From assembly GCA_013365325.1 (NCBI GenBank), contig JABVXV010000133.1, forward strand, positions 91,859-155,858: 64,000 nt of DNA, given 5' to 3'. Below the pieces are notes generated by a model. That model saw nothing but the letters and a program-made list of their open reading frames with translations, was not told where the DNA came from and made no database searches. Position numbers and translations under genes: made by a program. Every line of letters begins with the position of its first letter. The first letter of the stretch is position 1. Positions 38,863-52,000 of this stretch are shown piece by piece. Source of the stretch: Dipetalonema caudispina (taxonomy: Eukaryota; Nematoda; Chromadorea; Rhabditida; Onchocercidae).

Positions 38863-41276
38863 TGTTTATTCGTTTCTATGTTGTTAAGTTCTCAGCATAT
38901 TCGGAGAGTCAAGAAATAGGTTCAGTTTAGAAAGTCAGTAGAAGTTGATGGCTCAGTGAATTTAATGTTGGGTATCATTTCAGAAATGTTTTTGGATATT
39001 TGAATTGTTCGAAGCTCTCATTCATATTATTTGAAATGTTCGCATTGTTTAGTTTTCTTTTTTGCTTGCAAGGTTGCAATTATCTTTAACAGGCATCCGT
39101 CAGAAGTGGTGTTCGTTCTGTTACGGTGCATTTGCGATCTCATCGGTTCGCATACCTCACGGGATTGTGATTGACTGTATACTTGCTGAATCATATTCAT
39201 CACATCGAAAATGTAATAGTTTTCGAGTCTGGTGATTCATTTTAATCGCACTTGGTCCAGAGTTTCCATTTTTGGACCAATCCATCATTCAACTAACGTT
39301 TAAACAGTAAGGCGTTCAGGTAGCAAATGAGCTCATTGTTTTGCTCAAGCAATCATATGTTTGTATTTTTATAGGTAGTTATGTAAAACGTCTATTCCTA
39401 TTTCAAGGCTGTGGTAATTCCAATCCTGTTCTTTGTAAGTTATCTCTTTCTCATCCTTTTTTACCTCTTCCTCTATCGGCAACCTACCCAACAGGTTGAC
39501 TTGAGAAAGAAACTCAAGAAAAAAGTTTGTTGAAAAAGGCTGATATTATAAGCTTCCTTGATTGGTTGGATACTCGGTTAAGTAAGGATTTATATGCACC
39601 GTCCATGCGTTGATTTTAATATCTGACAGTTTTAATATTGTGGGTTTACCATCCATTGATTGCTATTCAAGTATTTAAATTCTATGGTAGTACCACAGCC
39701 TAAATTGTTTTATTTTTCGGGCCGTTTTGATCTCATTTTTATTCCATGGATCATCCAGTTATTGTCATTTATTCCATACTACTAGCGTTATTATCCTATC
39801 TATATAATGATGCTTATCACATTACCGCAAATGTTTTATTTTACTCTGTTTTACTTGTTCATTTTTGTTTTTAGTTATATGAGCAATTTTTGACCTTAGC
39901 AAAAATTTTATGAACTAGCGAAAAATGTTTGTTATCAAGATTTTTGAATCAGGTCTTACAAATGAGATTTTTTTTGAGTTAGACGTGAAATAATAATTAT
40001 GTTTTCAGCTGCCGATGAACTTTTATATTCCGTGACTATGTCAATATCTGACAAACCGAAATTGGGTAATAAATTCGGTTGTTTCTGCGGGTATATTGAT
40101 TTAACTTTTCTGGATATTTCTGCGGAACTTGGCATATCTGAGTATGGAACCGATTTCCTACTTAGTTCTCTAAAATGAACTTGTTTTTTTTCCACCTGTA
40201 TACTAACGGTTTTAAACAACTTGTGCTTTATTTTTTGTGCACTGTATTATACGCATGAGTGAAAATAAAATTTGGAACTATTGGGAAACCGATTTGTTAC
40301 ATTACTTGCTGTATTACCATTTGCATATGGCAGATAGCTGTATGATATCCAGTAAATGCTTATGATTTGTTTTAAACTCACCAGTTGTTCATGCTTAAAC
40401 ATTTCATAGAGTTCCAAGAATCGGATAAGACTAGCATTTAATTTCAGCAGTGTTGGTATACAGTGCATCATGAAAATGGAGTTACATGTAATAGCATATA
40501 CGCATTTCTATAGCATCTGTAGATTGGGTAATATTTTACGAAATTTCATGTGATTATAGAAGCAGAAGTGACGTAATGTTGCCAAGGTAAATAGCGTTGA
40601 AGAAAACATAGCTGTTGGAACTGAGGGAATTTTCGAAACAACATAAAATTTAATACTGAAATGAACGGGACATATACTGATTACACATGAAACTTTTCAT
40701 GCCACGCGTATCGTCTGTTTTTAGGAAGTTAGATTTTTATTTTTCGAGTTAAGTTTTTATTTGCAGACATTTAAACATCAATCATTTGGTAGTACAATCA
40801 AAGTCTGACGTGAGTAAGCTTGTGTTCAATTATAGTTTTTCGTCATTTACTTCAGTTATGCATGTAATTACGTGCTCGGCAAGCATAAGTGATTTGATCA
40901 CATTTTTATACCTTATATTTTACATTTTGAAGTAATACATTATGTTAGATTACATTAGGCGTGACTATTATATACTTCATAGTAGATAGATCTTTTATAG
41001 CTTTTGTTACAGTTTTCATGCTATATGTATATCAGTAGGGTTATGTTATTTTATGTTTACATTACATTTATGATATGATGGTGTCTTACGTGCTTCTTCT
41101 TCTGGTTATATATTTGTGTTATGCGTTTGATTTTACATATTATAGTTTATCATCATAACTGTAGTTCTTTTATTCTTTTTCAGATGTTACTTAAATTTGG
41201 CATGTCGTTGAATGTTTGTGTTGCTTAAGCATCAAATGTCTTTCATGAATGGTTAGCTCAATTCTTTACGTTGCAG
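38863..41276. other. spacer between set-1 and AVL9, expected to hold the AVL9 first exon
   Basis: AVL9 exon 41277-41308 begins in phase 2, so an upstream exon with the ATG must exist in this 2.4 kb or further left. I found no exon with a start codon, a phase-1 donor and the expected short hydrophobic strand. A minus-strand frame at 39956-40219 is open for 87 codons but has no family signature. Confidence 0.5.
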
Positions 41277-44200
41277 TCATTGGTTTTCATCACAAACGCG
41301 GATGTCAGGTAATTAACGAAAGGGTTAACAAGAATAGTACGGGTCAGCAAGTAATGTAATTGGTTATTGAGTCGATGAGTAAGACGATAAGATCAATGAA
41401 TGGGGTGTTGGTGAGATCAGTGACTAAGATTTGCAGGTAGAGTCAGTCAGTAAGGTTAATAAGTGAAATTCGAGTTAAAACGAATACTCTTCTCGGTGTT
41501 TTACAATTCCTTTTGTTAAAGTAGTCCCATTTTGTGAGCGATGCTTTATAATATTCCTTTTATTAAGATTTTCAATCAGAATCTGTTTAATTAAGTTTAA
41601 ACACATCTTTGATTGCTTTTTCCAGATCGAATATTGTTACCCACCTTTAACAGACAATGAGGGAGAACTGCCGGCAGCCTGGCAAAATTTGCCGTCACTT
41701 GCACTTCCTGATGGTGCGCATAATGTCGATCATGGTATATGAGAAATTTTTTTTGTGGTCTTTCTGCTTCGATTAAATGCTTAAAATGTTTACTTATTTC
41801 TTATAGTTAGTTCTATATTGCTTGTTGCTTGTGACATACATTTCATTCTAAGGCAATAGAAAGTTTCGCTTTCCTCGAGCTTTTGAAGTTAAACTTCCTA
41901 TGTTTAAAGAATTTGGGATTTTCTTGGACGTGTAAGAGTTGGTGAGGCAGTTTGCAAAAGATCGACAAGTAGAAATGTGATACCTGTTGGCGTGTTTTTC
42001 GTTTTGGTTTTCAGCTACATATCATCAATTCTTTTGTCAAACTTATGAAATAAACAAAATGTTTCTTTTTTTATGATTTTAGACGTAATATATTTTCTGC
42101 TGCCGTCATTAGATGATCCGAACCGATCAGTCTTTGGAATTTCATGTTATCGTCAAATTTCTGCAAAGGTTACTTTCTTACTCATTGTTAATATTCATTG
42201 TTTGCATCATTACCATTGCAGTCAGTTCTGTTTCCATAATTTCTGCCGTCGTAATAAGTTTGCTTTTACGCAGATCTTTCGGTTTTCTTATTTTCGTTAC
42301 GAAGGATTTTTTTTTTTTGAAACCTTTGATTAAGTTCGAAATTCTTGTGTTTCAAGGATCTTTTAAACAAATCAACTGATATCACCCGGAGTAGTGTACA
42401 GAAGAGCGTTTGCGTCCTATCTCGAGTACCACTTTTTGGTGTACTGACGGCTAAGTTACAGCTCATCACAAAAGCTTATTTTAACGAAAGGGATTTTGCT
42501 AAGGTAATGTTTCTATTTTCCATTTTGCTTAGATTGATTAGTTCTTTAAAATTTGGTGAAGTAGATCATTGGAATCTGAATTACTACCGTAGAATGAGTA
42601 ATTTTTGAAAAATTGAAAGAATGAAAAGGCGTTCTTCCACTTTTTCTGATTTTATATTGTTAGTTATTATATGTAGAGGAGGAGTGTAGCAGAGGAGAAG
42701 TTTTAATGATGAACCCATTCTTAGTATTTTACATTATCTTGCTCAATTTGTAGGTTGATGTGCTGTGCCAAATGTATGAAAATCTGTGTGAAATGTTTCC
42801 TGATGCCGTTACTGATGAGCAGGCCGCAGTTATGGGTATGTGTTCGTGTTACATTGTAAGAGTTTTAGATGTGGGCGGCTAAGTAGAATATTCAGAAGAC
42901 TGACGTTTAGATTACTTCGACATTAGATTTCGAAGTTACAATGAATGAAGCAACATAAAATTGAAGCCTAAATAAAGTTGACTGCTATCGGTTGAAGTTG
43001 ATGTGTGATATCGAGATATTCCGGAAACACCAGAAAATGAATGCATGTATAGTCTTGCATACATTGGAATACTATTGGAAAATATGCGTATGCATCACTG
43101 CAGTTCAAAATGTTTAAATGTGGAGCTATGAAGTTTTCAAAGATTTTTAAAGAAAGCAAAATATTTTTGCAGATATCTCAGTGCAGTCCCTTGTAACAAC
43201 ATTCAGACATCGTGTATTAGTGTTGTTCAAATTGTTGTTATTAGAAAAGAAGGTAATCTCTTTCGGAAATTTTTCGCTTAACTATGAAATCTTCATGAAT
43301 TATTTCAGAAGCAACAACAATAATTTGGAAAATTTAGTGAAGTATTGATCTCATTCTGTTCTCAGTGTATTTAATAGCAGTGTTTTGAGAATAAGGAATG
43401 ATTCATTGTTTAAAAAGAACTATTGACATATAAGATTTTGTTTGAGATATCCAATCTGACACGCAGTCTTGTTATCATAGAGGAATAGCATGAATGATCA
43501 CATAGTGCAAGAAGAGAACTCATTCTCAATCATCTTTTGTTCTTCAAAACTTTTTCTCTTTTTATTTATTACTTACGCAACACTAAATGTTGTTAATTGA
43601 GTTTTTCCCATTGATTAGAATACTGCTATTCAGGTTGTGTTCTATATATCTCCAGTATTTCAATTAAGTCAACTGATGGTCGCGCTCACCTCACTTTTCC
43701 CACGTAATGTCTTTTTTAGCAGCATCTTTATTTAATCTCTGCAATATTTTTTTTACCAATTTTTGAAGAAAATACATATCATTTTTTTAGCAAGTTTTTT
43801 AAAAAATAAGGAAAGAGTTTTGGACTTTTAGTATATTTTACATTTTCTTCATTTTTGTTGAATTTAGGCAGAAATAATAGTAGTAGTAAGTGCAATAGCA
43901 ATCCGATTTTTCATCAATGCACCTTTTAGGGCAATGTTTTCGTTCTTCTGATTTGCAGTTGATTGCTGAATGTGTGTAATAACTATTCACCATTCATTTG
44001 TTCTGTTTCCAATGAACACAATTGAATGATCTGAATTTCTTAGATCTGTGTACCAATCCTAGAAAATTTTCAGTTCCGGTTTATTTTTTTATTTTCCTAA
44101 TCTAGAAGAAAATGAATTATTTAGGCTGTTTTTAATTAATTTAGGGTTGGTTGAAAAAGGTTTATTTCATGCAGCTGCATACAACCCAAATTCGCTGAAA

Positions 44201-47200
44201 TGTTCAAATGAGGATAAGATTGTGGATGAAGATGGAATTGGTAAGGTCGGCGTATAATTACTGCTTTTATTTAATTGCTTGTAATTTTATTTAAAGCTTA
44301 TATCTATAATATAGAATTGAGTAATAAGTGACATATTTGTGCATATAATTTTTTGGCATAAAACATGTCTTGCACGTCTCAGCCTTTTGGTTTTCTTTCT
44401 TAAAAACCAAATTAAATAATCAAACATGGGTAGCTTTACATCTCTTCTGTTTGCGAAGTTGTAGGGTTGAGCCACCATTTGTAAAATTAATGGACTGTTG
44501 AGCAGGAAAATCAATTCTGGTTTTCTTAAGACATATTTTAATGAAGTAAATATCCAACTTGATAGTGCTTAATTTGTCTTTTTATTTTACAATAACTGCT
44601 GTGGAACATAAATGTTTTTTTTAGTTCTGGAAGTGGGCAAAGATATGTTAGGAGACAGAGTTATAGAATTTGGAGGTGATATGGTGGTTAACGTAAATAT
44701 CGAAAGGAACAAAGTGAGTGGAAACGGTCCCGTAGAATTTATTCACAAAGGTTCTGTCTTTAGTACGATTTTGACGAACTAAATATATCATTTGATTCAA
44801 AACGATATGTTTCCTTTCTGTTAAGCTGCTGTTTTTTATTTTAAGATCTATTAGCATCAGCTATGGATTGCGTATCCGAAACGCAGATGTCAAGTGATAG
44901 TACTGTTGAAAGCTGTTCAAATTTGAAGCGGAAGCAAATATTGGCCACGGATTCATACGGTTTCCCATTAAGTATTTTCACAAAAGTAATAACTTCATAT
45001 GAAATACTGATTTTGAAGTTAGAGCATAGGTGCCATGGTCATAATTAATCATTAAATTACGATTATGAATGAATTCCCAGTTATGGAGATTATGACTGTA
45101 ATTTGAAATTTTCTTTTTATTTTTTCGTCTTTTTTCCCTATGATATGAAAAAACTAAGAACATCATTATAGGGTTCATTATTTCATCCTTACTTAAGTAT
45201 TTGCCATTTGGATATGATTCGTTCCGATAAGACACGAGCTTATTGCATTGGTGCAACGAATGCTTTATTTGTTCAACGTCGTGATTTGTTGGATGTTATA
45301 GTTACTGTAAACAAGCTTTCTGTTTGTTTAAAAAAAATAATTTTTTAGTTACTATTGCACTTTAGAACTAGGATTACTGGAAATATGGCTTTCAATTTAT
45401 TTTTAGAAATCTTAGAATTTGGTTGTTTCACATTCTCTTCTCTGCAGTACGACCGTCAGCGTTATGTAAAGATGAATACAATTCAACTGTATTTCATTTC
45501 ATATTTTAACTATATTTGAACATAGCAATCTGTCAAATGTGCAGTCGCATTTTGCTAAGTATTTTTGAAACATGACAGGCTTGTTTTTACATCTCGAAAT
45601 CTAATCACTAATAGTTTACGGAAGAGTGGAGGGGGTAGAAATCCGGGCGATAGCGTTCTTTATAATCACGTAATGGTGATATCATAATAAAATATTTCGT
45701 TACTATTGATTTAAAAACTGGAAAAACCTAATTTCCTTATATTCATTGGGACAGGCAAAATCTTCACTGAAAGAAGCATATTAATTAATGAAATTTGCGT
45801 TAGCTCTTACTTATCAATATTTGATTCATTTTGCTGCGATTTTTTCCGTCAGTGAAAATTGCAAAATCTCTTTCTAAGGTTGATGAAGTTGGCGATGGAA
45901 GTATCGATATCGTAGATATTGAGTTAAAACGGTCGTTGGCATTAACAGCTGCAGACTTACGTTTTGTCGATTTTGTATTAAAAGAAATGGAAGCAAATGC
46001 TAAATCACCAAGTATTTTTTTTCGTATTTTCATGTTATTATTTGCTATTAAATTGATCATTTCGCTGCTCTGAATCCCGACAAATATTGCCATGGAAATG
46101 TCCAATGATGACTTCGGGATTATTACATTCTTGCACTATTATTTGTAGCATACCAATTACCGCTCAGATACTTCAGTTGTTTTGGATTGATGATTTAGAT
46201 TTTTCATTTGCGACATTTTATAACTTCTAGTTTAAAATGCTGCAGTTGACTTGTGATATTTTGAATAAAATTTGAAATTAAAATTTTAAATGCTTGTGCC
46301 CATCACTGGCGATGCAATGGGTAGGACAGTTGTTGGAGGAACTGCCATTAATAAATAAAAGGCAAGGCAGGATATAAACAGATTATTTAAGCGTAACTAA
46401 ATTGATTACTTTGCTCGTGTGTACTTTGAAAACCTTTTAAAGATTTTCAAATTTTGTTGGAATAAATTTGTAATTTGATATTTACTGATTGCAGGTTGGG
46501 AAGGTAGTGATGACTGGATACGATTACAGATGCAAGCATATTTGTTATCACTCATAGCTACTGTTCGTGCTGATTTGAAAGATTCGTTGGATGACTTCAA
46601 TGAAGCATTCATAGCTGAGTGGAAAATGAGCAATAATTATCGTATTTGGTCCTGTGGTGACTATCCCGACTTGTCATCCACTATTCCTGGGTTTGTCTTT
46701 TTGATCTTTCTAGTGTACAGCTATAACTATATAAAGCGATTGGCTTCAAGTAATTAGCCAATCTTTGTTATTTGTACTGTTGGCTTTACTTCAAGTAAGT
46801 TTCGTTTAAAATTTAAATTCTCCATGAGACTTGATATTTTAGTTCGATATTTTGTTATAAAGCGGGTAGTATAATTTTCTCAATGATTTACTGATTATTT
46901 TTCGTAGTTGGTAGGATTCAGCAAAATTCTCTGTTAAATGCGAAAGAGGACTATTGAAATGCTGTAAGCATTTTTATAATTTATTATCTTCAAGATACTA
47001 GTTTCCTGGCAAATGCTTTAGGTGTTTAGATGCATGAAAATATGGTTCTGTTTTATCTTCATTACATTGATTTACTTTCTTTATTATTGCAATAATTTCC
47101 TGGCGTTTGTCATATCATAATAGTCTGAAGTAATACAAAATGGATATTGATATCTTAAAGTTCACTTTTTGTAAAGCGATCTTGAAAGCTTTGACATCTC

Positions 47201-47447
47201 GTGACGAATATAGAAGATTAAAGTTCATTCTAGAGGTGAGGTTATTCATGCTTGCAGGCATCCATTTGCTGGTGGTCTGGGTATATCAGACGTATTGCTA
47301 CGTATGGAGCATTCAGTTGGTGGTACGGGAAGTGGTCGTCGTGTGGCGTCAGCTGTTGTGAATACCAGTAAATATTTTGCAGATACAGGTACCAAAGTGA
47401 AAACGAGTATTGCGTCGTGGTTAAAGGGAACTCGACCAACGGATTAA
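41277..47447 (+). CDS. AVL9: AVL9 homologue (DENN-family, late secretory pathway), first exon not identified
   Basis: Exons: 41277-41308, 41626-41734, 42083-42168, 42357-42503, 42754-42835, 43173-43252, 43634-43703, 44145-44240, 44625-44675, 44846-44985, 45172-45306, 45879-46011, 46495-46690, 47258-47447; 514 residues without the missing start. Proteins of this family carry a divergent DENN module and act in exocytic and cell-migration traffic, probably through Rab GTPases. Seen here in family order: VIGFHHKRGCQ, YCYPPLTDNEGELP, LALPDGAHNVD, VFGISCYRQISAK, TRSSVQKSVCVLSRVPLFG, AKLQLITKAYF, FRHRVLVLFKLLLLEKK, VFYISPVFQLSQLMVALTSL, DSYGFPLSIFTK, CIGATNALFVQRRDLLDV, LTAADLRFVDFVL, GWEGSDDWIRLQ-like, and the C-terminal HPFAGGLGISDVLL and SWLKGT. 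The donor at 44675 was chosen for phase; the alternative at 44713 (GTGAGT) looks stronger but runs into a stop. Confidence 0.9.
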
Positions 47448-49009
47448 AATTATATTACAGTTATTACAATTTGCATATAATTTTGTTTGGTTTATAAAGG
47501 TGTTATGGTTATATGCGAATGTAATTTTTCTAATTGGCATATAACCAGGGAAAGCTAGAGACATAATATACGATTGACGCACACCATTGTTGATTTGGCA
47601 TTGAATGAAATAAATGCAGGAGAGAGATGTGATTACTGAGATTGGTAATAACAATAAGAAAATAGCTGTGGAAAAGGAAAAAAGACGATATATTCGGATC
47701 GCGTTGTGTATTGAAAACAGATGTTCTGCCCTCGACCTGTTTTGCTGCACTGCATAGTGTTTTATTTTTTTCTTTACTATTTCGTACACCGAGGATAAAG
47801 CCAAAAGCTTTATGGACCGGAGTCGTTAATTTATCCTTGAAGTTTATATATAACTATACTGAATGTGACATCTGGAGATATCGTTCTTCGAATAATTGGA
47901 TAATGTTGGTAATTCTAAAAAAATACGTTAAAACATTACATCTCACCTCACAACGTAAATATTCGTTGTGACTTCTTGAAGTTCTTGGGAATAAAAGTTA
48001 TTATTGGAAAAAGATGTCGCATTTCATGTCAATTACCGTTCTTTCATTGTAGTTTGAATTCATGCCAAATAGATCGTTAAATTTTAGGTAGAGGCTATGC
48101 TTTCATATGTATCATATATATTACTTTAGAAGGTTCCTTCTTAATGTCATTCATAAATTCATGAAAATCTATCCACACTCTTCTGCGTTGAGGTTCAGTT
48201 TGTAAAATTAAACAGCATTTATTTCTGGAATTCTAAAAAGATAAAAGACAACTGAAAGAATAATAGTGACGAGTCGGATTTTTTGACACTATGCAAATCA
48301 ATCGAAACCGACCTTCAAACATAACATGACCGAAAAGGATAGTTGATCGAAGAAAAAGACCTCCTAACTTAATTCCATTCTTTATGGGAATATTAAATGA
48401 AATTAAAGTTCAATTCAGCTCTAAGTGCTGATGGAATGACCCTTAGGAACTGTCAGCGATTTTGATAGTATTTCAATTTTAATTCTGATTCCCCGAGTAC
48501 AGGACCTCACACTGCTGCATTTTCTGCCGATTTCGATTGCTTCGTGATTCATCATTGGGAATGAACGCTGTTGGTTTCACTGCAGTGCTTTTTTTTGATT
48601 AACGGAAGATTACGTGGAAGACGAAGAGTACACGACAGAATTTCCAAAATTTTTTTTCAAAATCTAACAATATATCATGAGACGTCGCAAATTATTGGTC
48701 TCAACACTAAGGAAGCTCTGACCTCTTCCCAAGTTTTTTTTCCTAATTACCTTCAAAAAAAGCATTGAATTTTTTAATTCAATGATAAATCTTAAATAAA
48801 CCAATCCTCACCGCCAGTCATTATTTGCAAAAGTGTTACAGTTCTTAACAATGTATATGTGCATAACTTATAACTTGGTTAAGTTATTAGTAAATATGGT
48901 TATGAGAAAGAAATATATAAGGAAAATCTTTACTCCACGAACAGCTAGCCTTAAGGATTTAAAAGAGAGACGTTCTTGGTAAGAGAAAATATATATGATC
49001 AAATCACAC
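47448..49009. other. convergent spacer between AVL9 and REV1
   Basis: Both 3' ends face each other across 1.56 kb. An AATAAA lies at about 47608 as a candidate AVL9 polyadenylation signal. Minus-strand frame 47421-47804 and plus-strand frame 47711-47971 are open but show no family pattern. Confidence 0.55.
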
Positions 49010-52000
49010 TCAACGAAATAATAAAGAACCATATACAGTATCACAAAGATGATTCAGAGCAACTTTTAAGGAAGACACTACAATAATCCATTCCAATGAA
49101 AAGTTCGTTGTTTCACGTTGTAAGAACCTAAGCTGTGATAAGACATCACTTAAATCACCGTTCTTTACCAATAAACAGAAATATGTTGCCATTTCAGATA
49201 CCACTTCAGACGTTGGATCTGAAAAAAATGATTCTTTACTGGAATGTACAAGTTTGATCTTTGTTTTCTGTAATCACTAGCCATTTTTCGCGTAATTTTA
49301 ATTACAAATTGTGAGATGAAATAAAGCACATATGTTAATATTCAACAAATTTAAAAAAGTGACATTAGCCCACTTTACTTTACACATTTAGTTGGAATAT
49401 CCTAATGAAAAATTTTCTCATTCTATAATCAAAATTCACATTCATACTGCTGTAGTATTCGTAGAAATTCAGCTTTCACATCTTCGTCTTCGAAATAATT
49501 CCGATAATCAGGATGGATAGTTTCTTTCTGGTACTAAAATATATCAACATCGATTCAGAATAAGTAAGCAATAACTATCTGAAAGTTGGTTTATTGATAA
49601 ATCAATAAACCATCTTTCTTAATTATGTTGCACATCCACGCTATTAGCAAAATGTGATAGCTTGTACTTGCGAAAAAGTTTAGCCAACTATCGAGAAGCA
49701 AAAAATTATATCAAACCAGGCAAGACAGCTAACTGGAACCAGGAATAGCAGAATGAAACCAGAGACATATCATCAAACAGTTATATTAACAAAAAGAAAT
49801 CATAATATTGGTTTTTTTTCTCAGCTGATAATGTATAAACATACCCGATGATTTCGCTTGCTTTCTTTAAGTGACTTCTTCAATGCTACTTCTAAAGCAA
49901 TATCTTCCTTACTCTTCGATTTATTTTTTCCAATAACATGTTGTCCTCTACTTTTCACAGCGAAAAATTGCGTCAACGTATTTTTGTTCATGGGTTGCTC
50001 ATTGACTGATACACTTTGTATTTCATTTAAATGAGTCAATTGAATACCAATCTGTAAACATATGGAAAACTTTGCTTTTATGTGCTTTACATACTCAACG
50101 CGAATTTGCACAGAATAAATTCGTCACTACCAGTGCAAAAAAATCCTCTGCAGCTTAGCATACATATTAAAATTCAATGTCCTTTGCCAGCAAAACAAAG
50201 AATACATCAAAGACGATATCTAAAGCATATACATATATGTCAATAAAAAATAATGATTGAAAAATGAAATATTAAAAAAATTCAAAAAAAAAAGAATGCT
50301 CACTCCTCTCAAATCACATATAATTGGATTTATTGCTTTCATTAATTTTTTCGCTTCTGCATGCAGTACTGCCTTGTTTGCAGTTGCACCTCTCACGTGA
50401 GCGGTTCTTGTAACTGCGTCGCATTTCCCGCAACCCAAATATTTTTCTGTTATAACAGGTGCATCTGGTGCACGAATCTGTAATAAATAATATTTACACA
50501 TATTTTAGGGTAAAACTTCTTTCACTCATTTAAAAATTTCAAATAATTATTTACCAGTAATCTGAGGGTAATGGTAGATGCAGTCATCCGGGCTATATGA
50601 AGTTTTTTTTCCAACTCCGAACATATTTTCCCAAGAAATTCTATTACTTCATCTTCCTGAAATGTTTTAAGAAATTTTCTTCGAAATTATGATCTAATCT
50701 GTCTTCTACATTCAGTGAAGCTTAACAACGACAAAAGATAATAACTGAAAATATTCGTACTTCTGTAAATCGGATTCCATAATTTATGTCGCATGAAATA
50801 GATTTCCGCATAACCTTTTCCAAAAAATCCCTTTCTTTATCCACTCCTCTACACATATTGTATATCTGCAAGTATGACAAAAAAGCGAGTAGAAATAAAC
50901 GAATAAAAATGGCTTTGGCTGCTTGAGAAAAGTATAATTTATTGCTTAAGCTGCTATTGCTTGTGTAAATATAAACCTTAGTTTATCGTTAGCCAGAAAT
51001 TAAGCCCAAATATAACTGAGCTGTGACGCAAGTTCATGTTACCTTCTAGTTTAAAATAAAAATTTCTCAAAATCAATCAGATTTTTACACATGAATACTT
51101 CGGTCTTCGACTTATTCTAATATCCTTTTTCAAGACTGAGCAATATTCTGACGTAAGTGTATATCACTTCTTGGTTGAAGAGAAATACAATCGAAATCAA
51201 TTTGATCTACAACTTAGGTGTATATAAATCTTTGGTTTTGTACCCAAAGCTAACCTGAGTTCCGATTTTTTCACCAAGAAGACTTCGCAAACGATTAATC
51301 GATACTTTTTGCAAATCCTCACATAAATTGATTTCACCAAACGCACTGTAAGATCTTTCAATTTTAAATGAATTCACGAAATCGTCAATTTGGTCGAAAA
51401 TATAATTCAAGTTTTGTTAATGACAGAGATGATATTTCGAAATATAAATCCCTACTTTTTGAGTTTCGCACAAATATTATAACCAATTCCGGGTAAAGAT
51501 GAAATTTTCTCTTTCTTGATCATTTCGTCGATATCACTAAATTTGATCATAAATTGGCCATTCGGCTTTGCATGCCGAGTTGCTATGCGAGCTACTAACA
51601 TTGTATTTCCTGAATATATTTATAATGCACTTTACACTAACTCTTCTTGTTAGTGGAACATTTATTTTTATTTGGAATAGAAGGATTAGTAAAGATAACA
51701 ATAACGACGCTGTTTGTACTGACAATAATACATTAAAAATAATAATTTTAACTTACCAATACCAACAGAAGCATTACAGCCTGTTTTAGTTAAAATTTCA
51801 CTCCGCACTACAGATATAATCTTCATTACGTTTGCTATATGCATCTCCTTACACAAACTTTCCAAGTCAACATACATCTCATCGCAACTTACAGCACGAA
51901 TATTAAGCGTATACCTGAATTTATCCGTTAACATGATAAAAAAATTAGTTTGTAAAAAAATGAACAAAATACGTGAACTTCTTAGATCAACTTCAAACTT

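Noticed and set aside
47140..47361. Frame starting MDIDILKFTF at the AVL9 last intron
   Set aside because: It reads through the acceptor at 47257 in a frame different from the conserved AVL9 C terminus (HPFAGGLGISDV).
47421..47804. 127-residue minus-strand frame at the AVL9 3' end
   Set aside because: It overlaps the AVL9 terminal exon and 3' flank on the opposite strand, and its composition is that of reversed AT-rich DNA.
49010..49204. Apparent independent small gene
   Set aside because: The sequence (SEMATYFCLLVKNGDLSDVL and LCDTVYGSLLFR) matches the C-terminal adaptor domain of REV1 and joins exon 49527-49440 in phase, so it is REV1's last exon.
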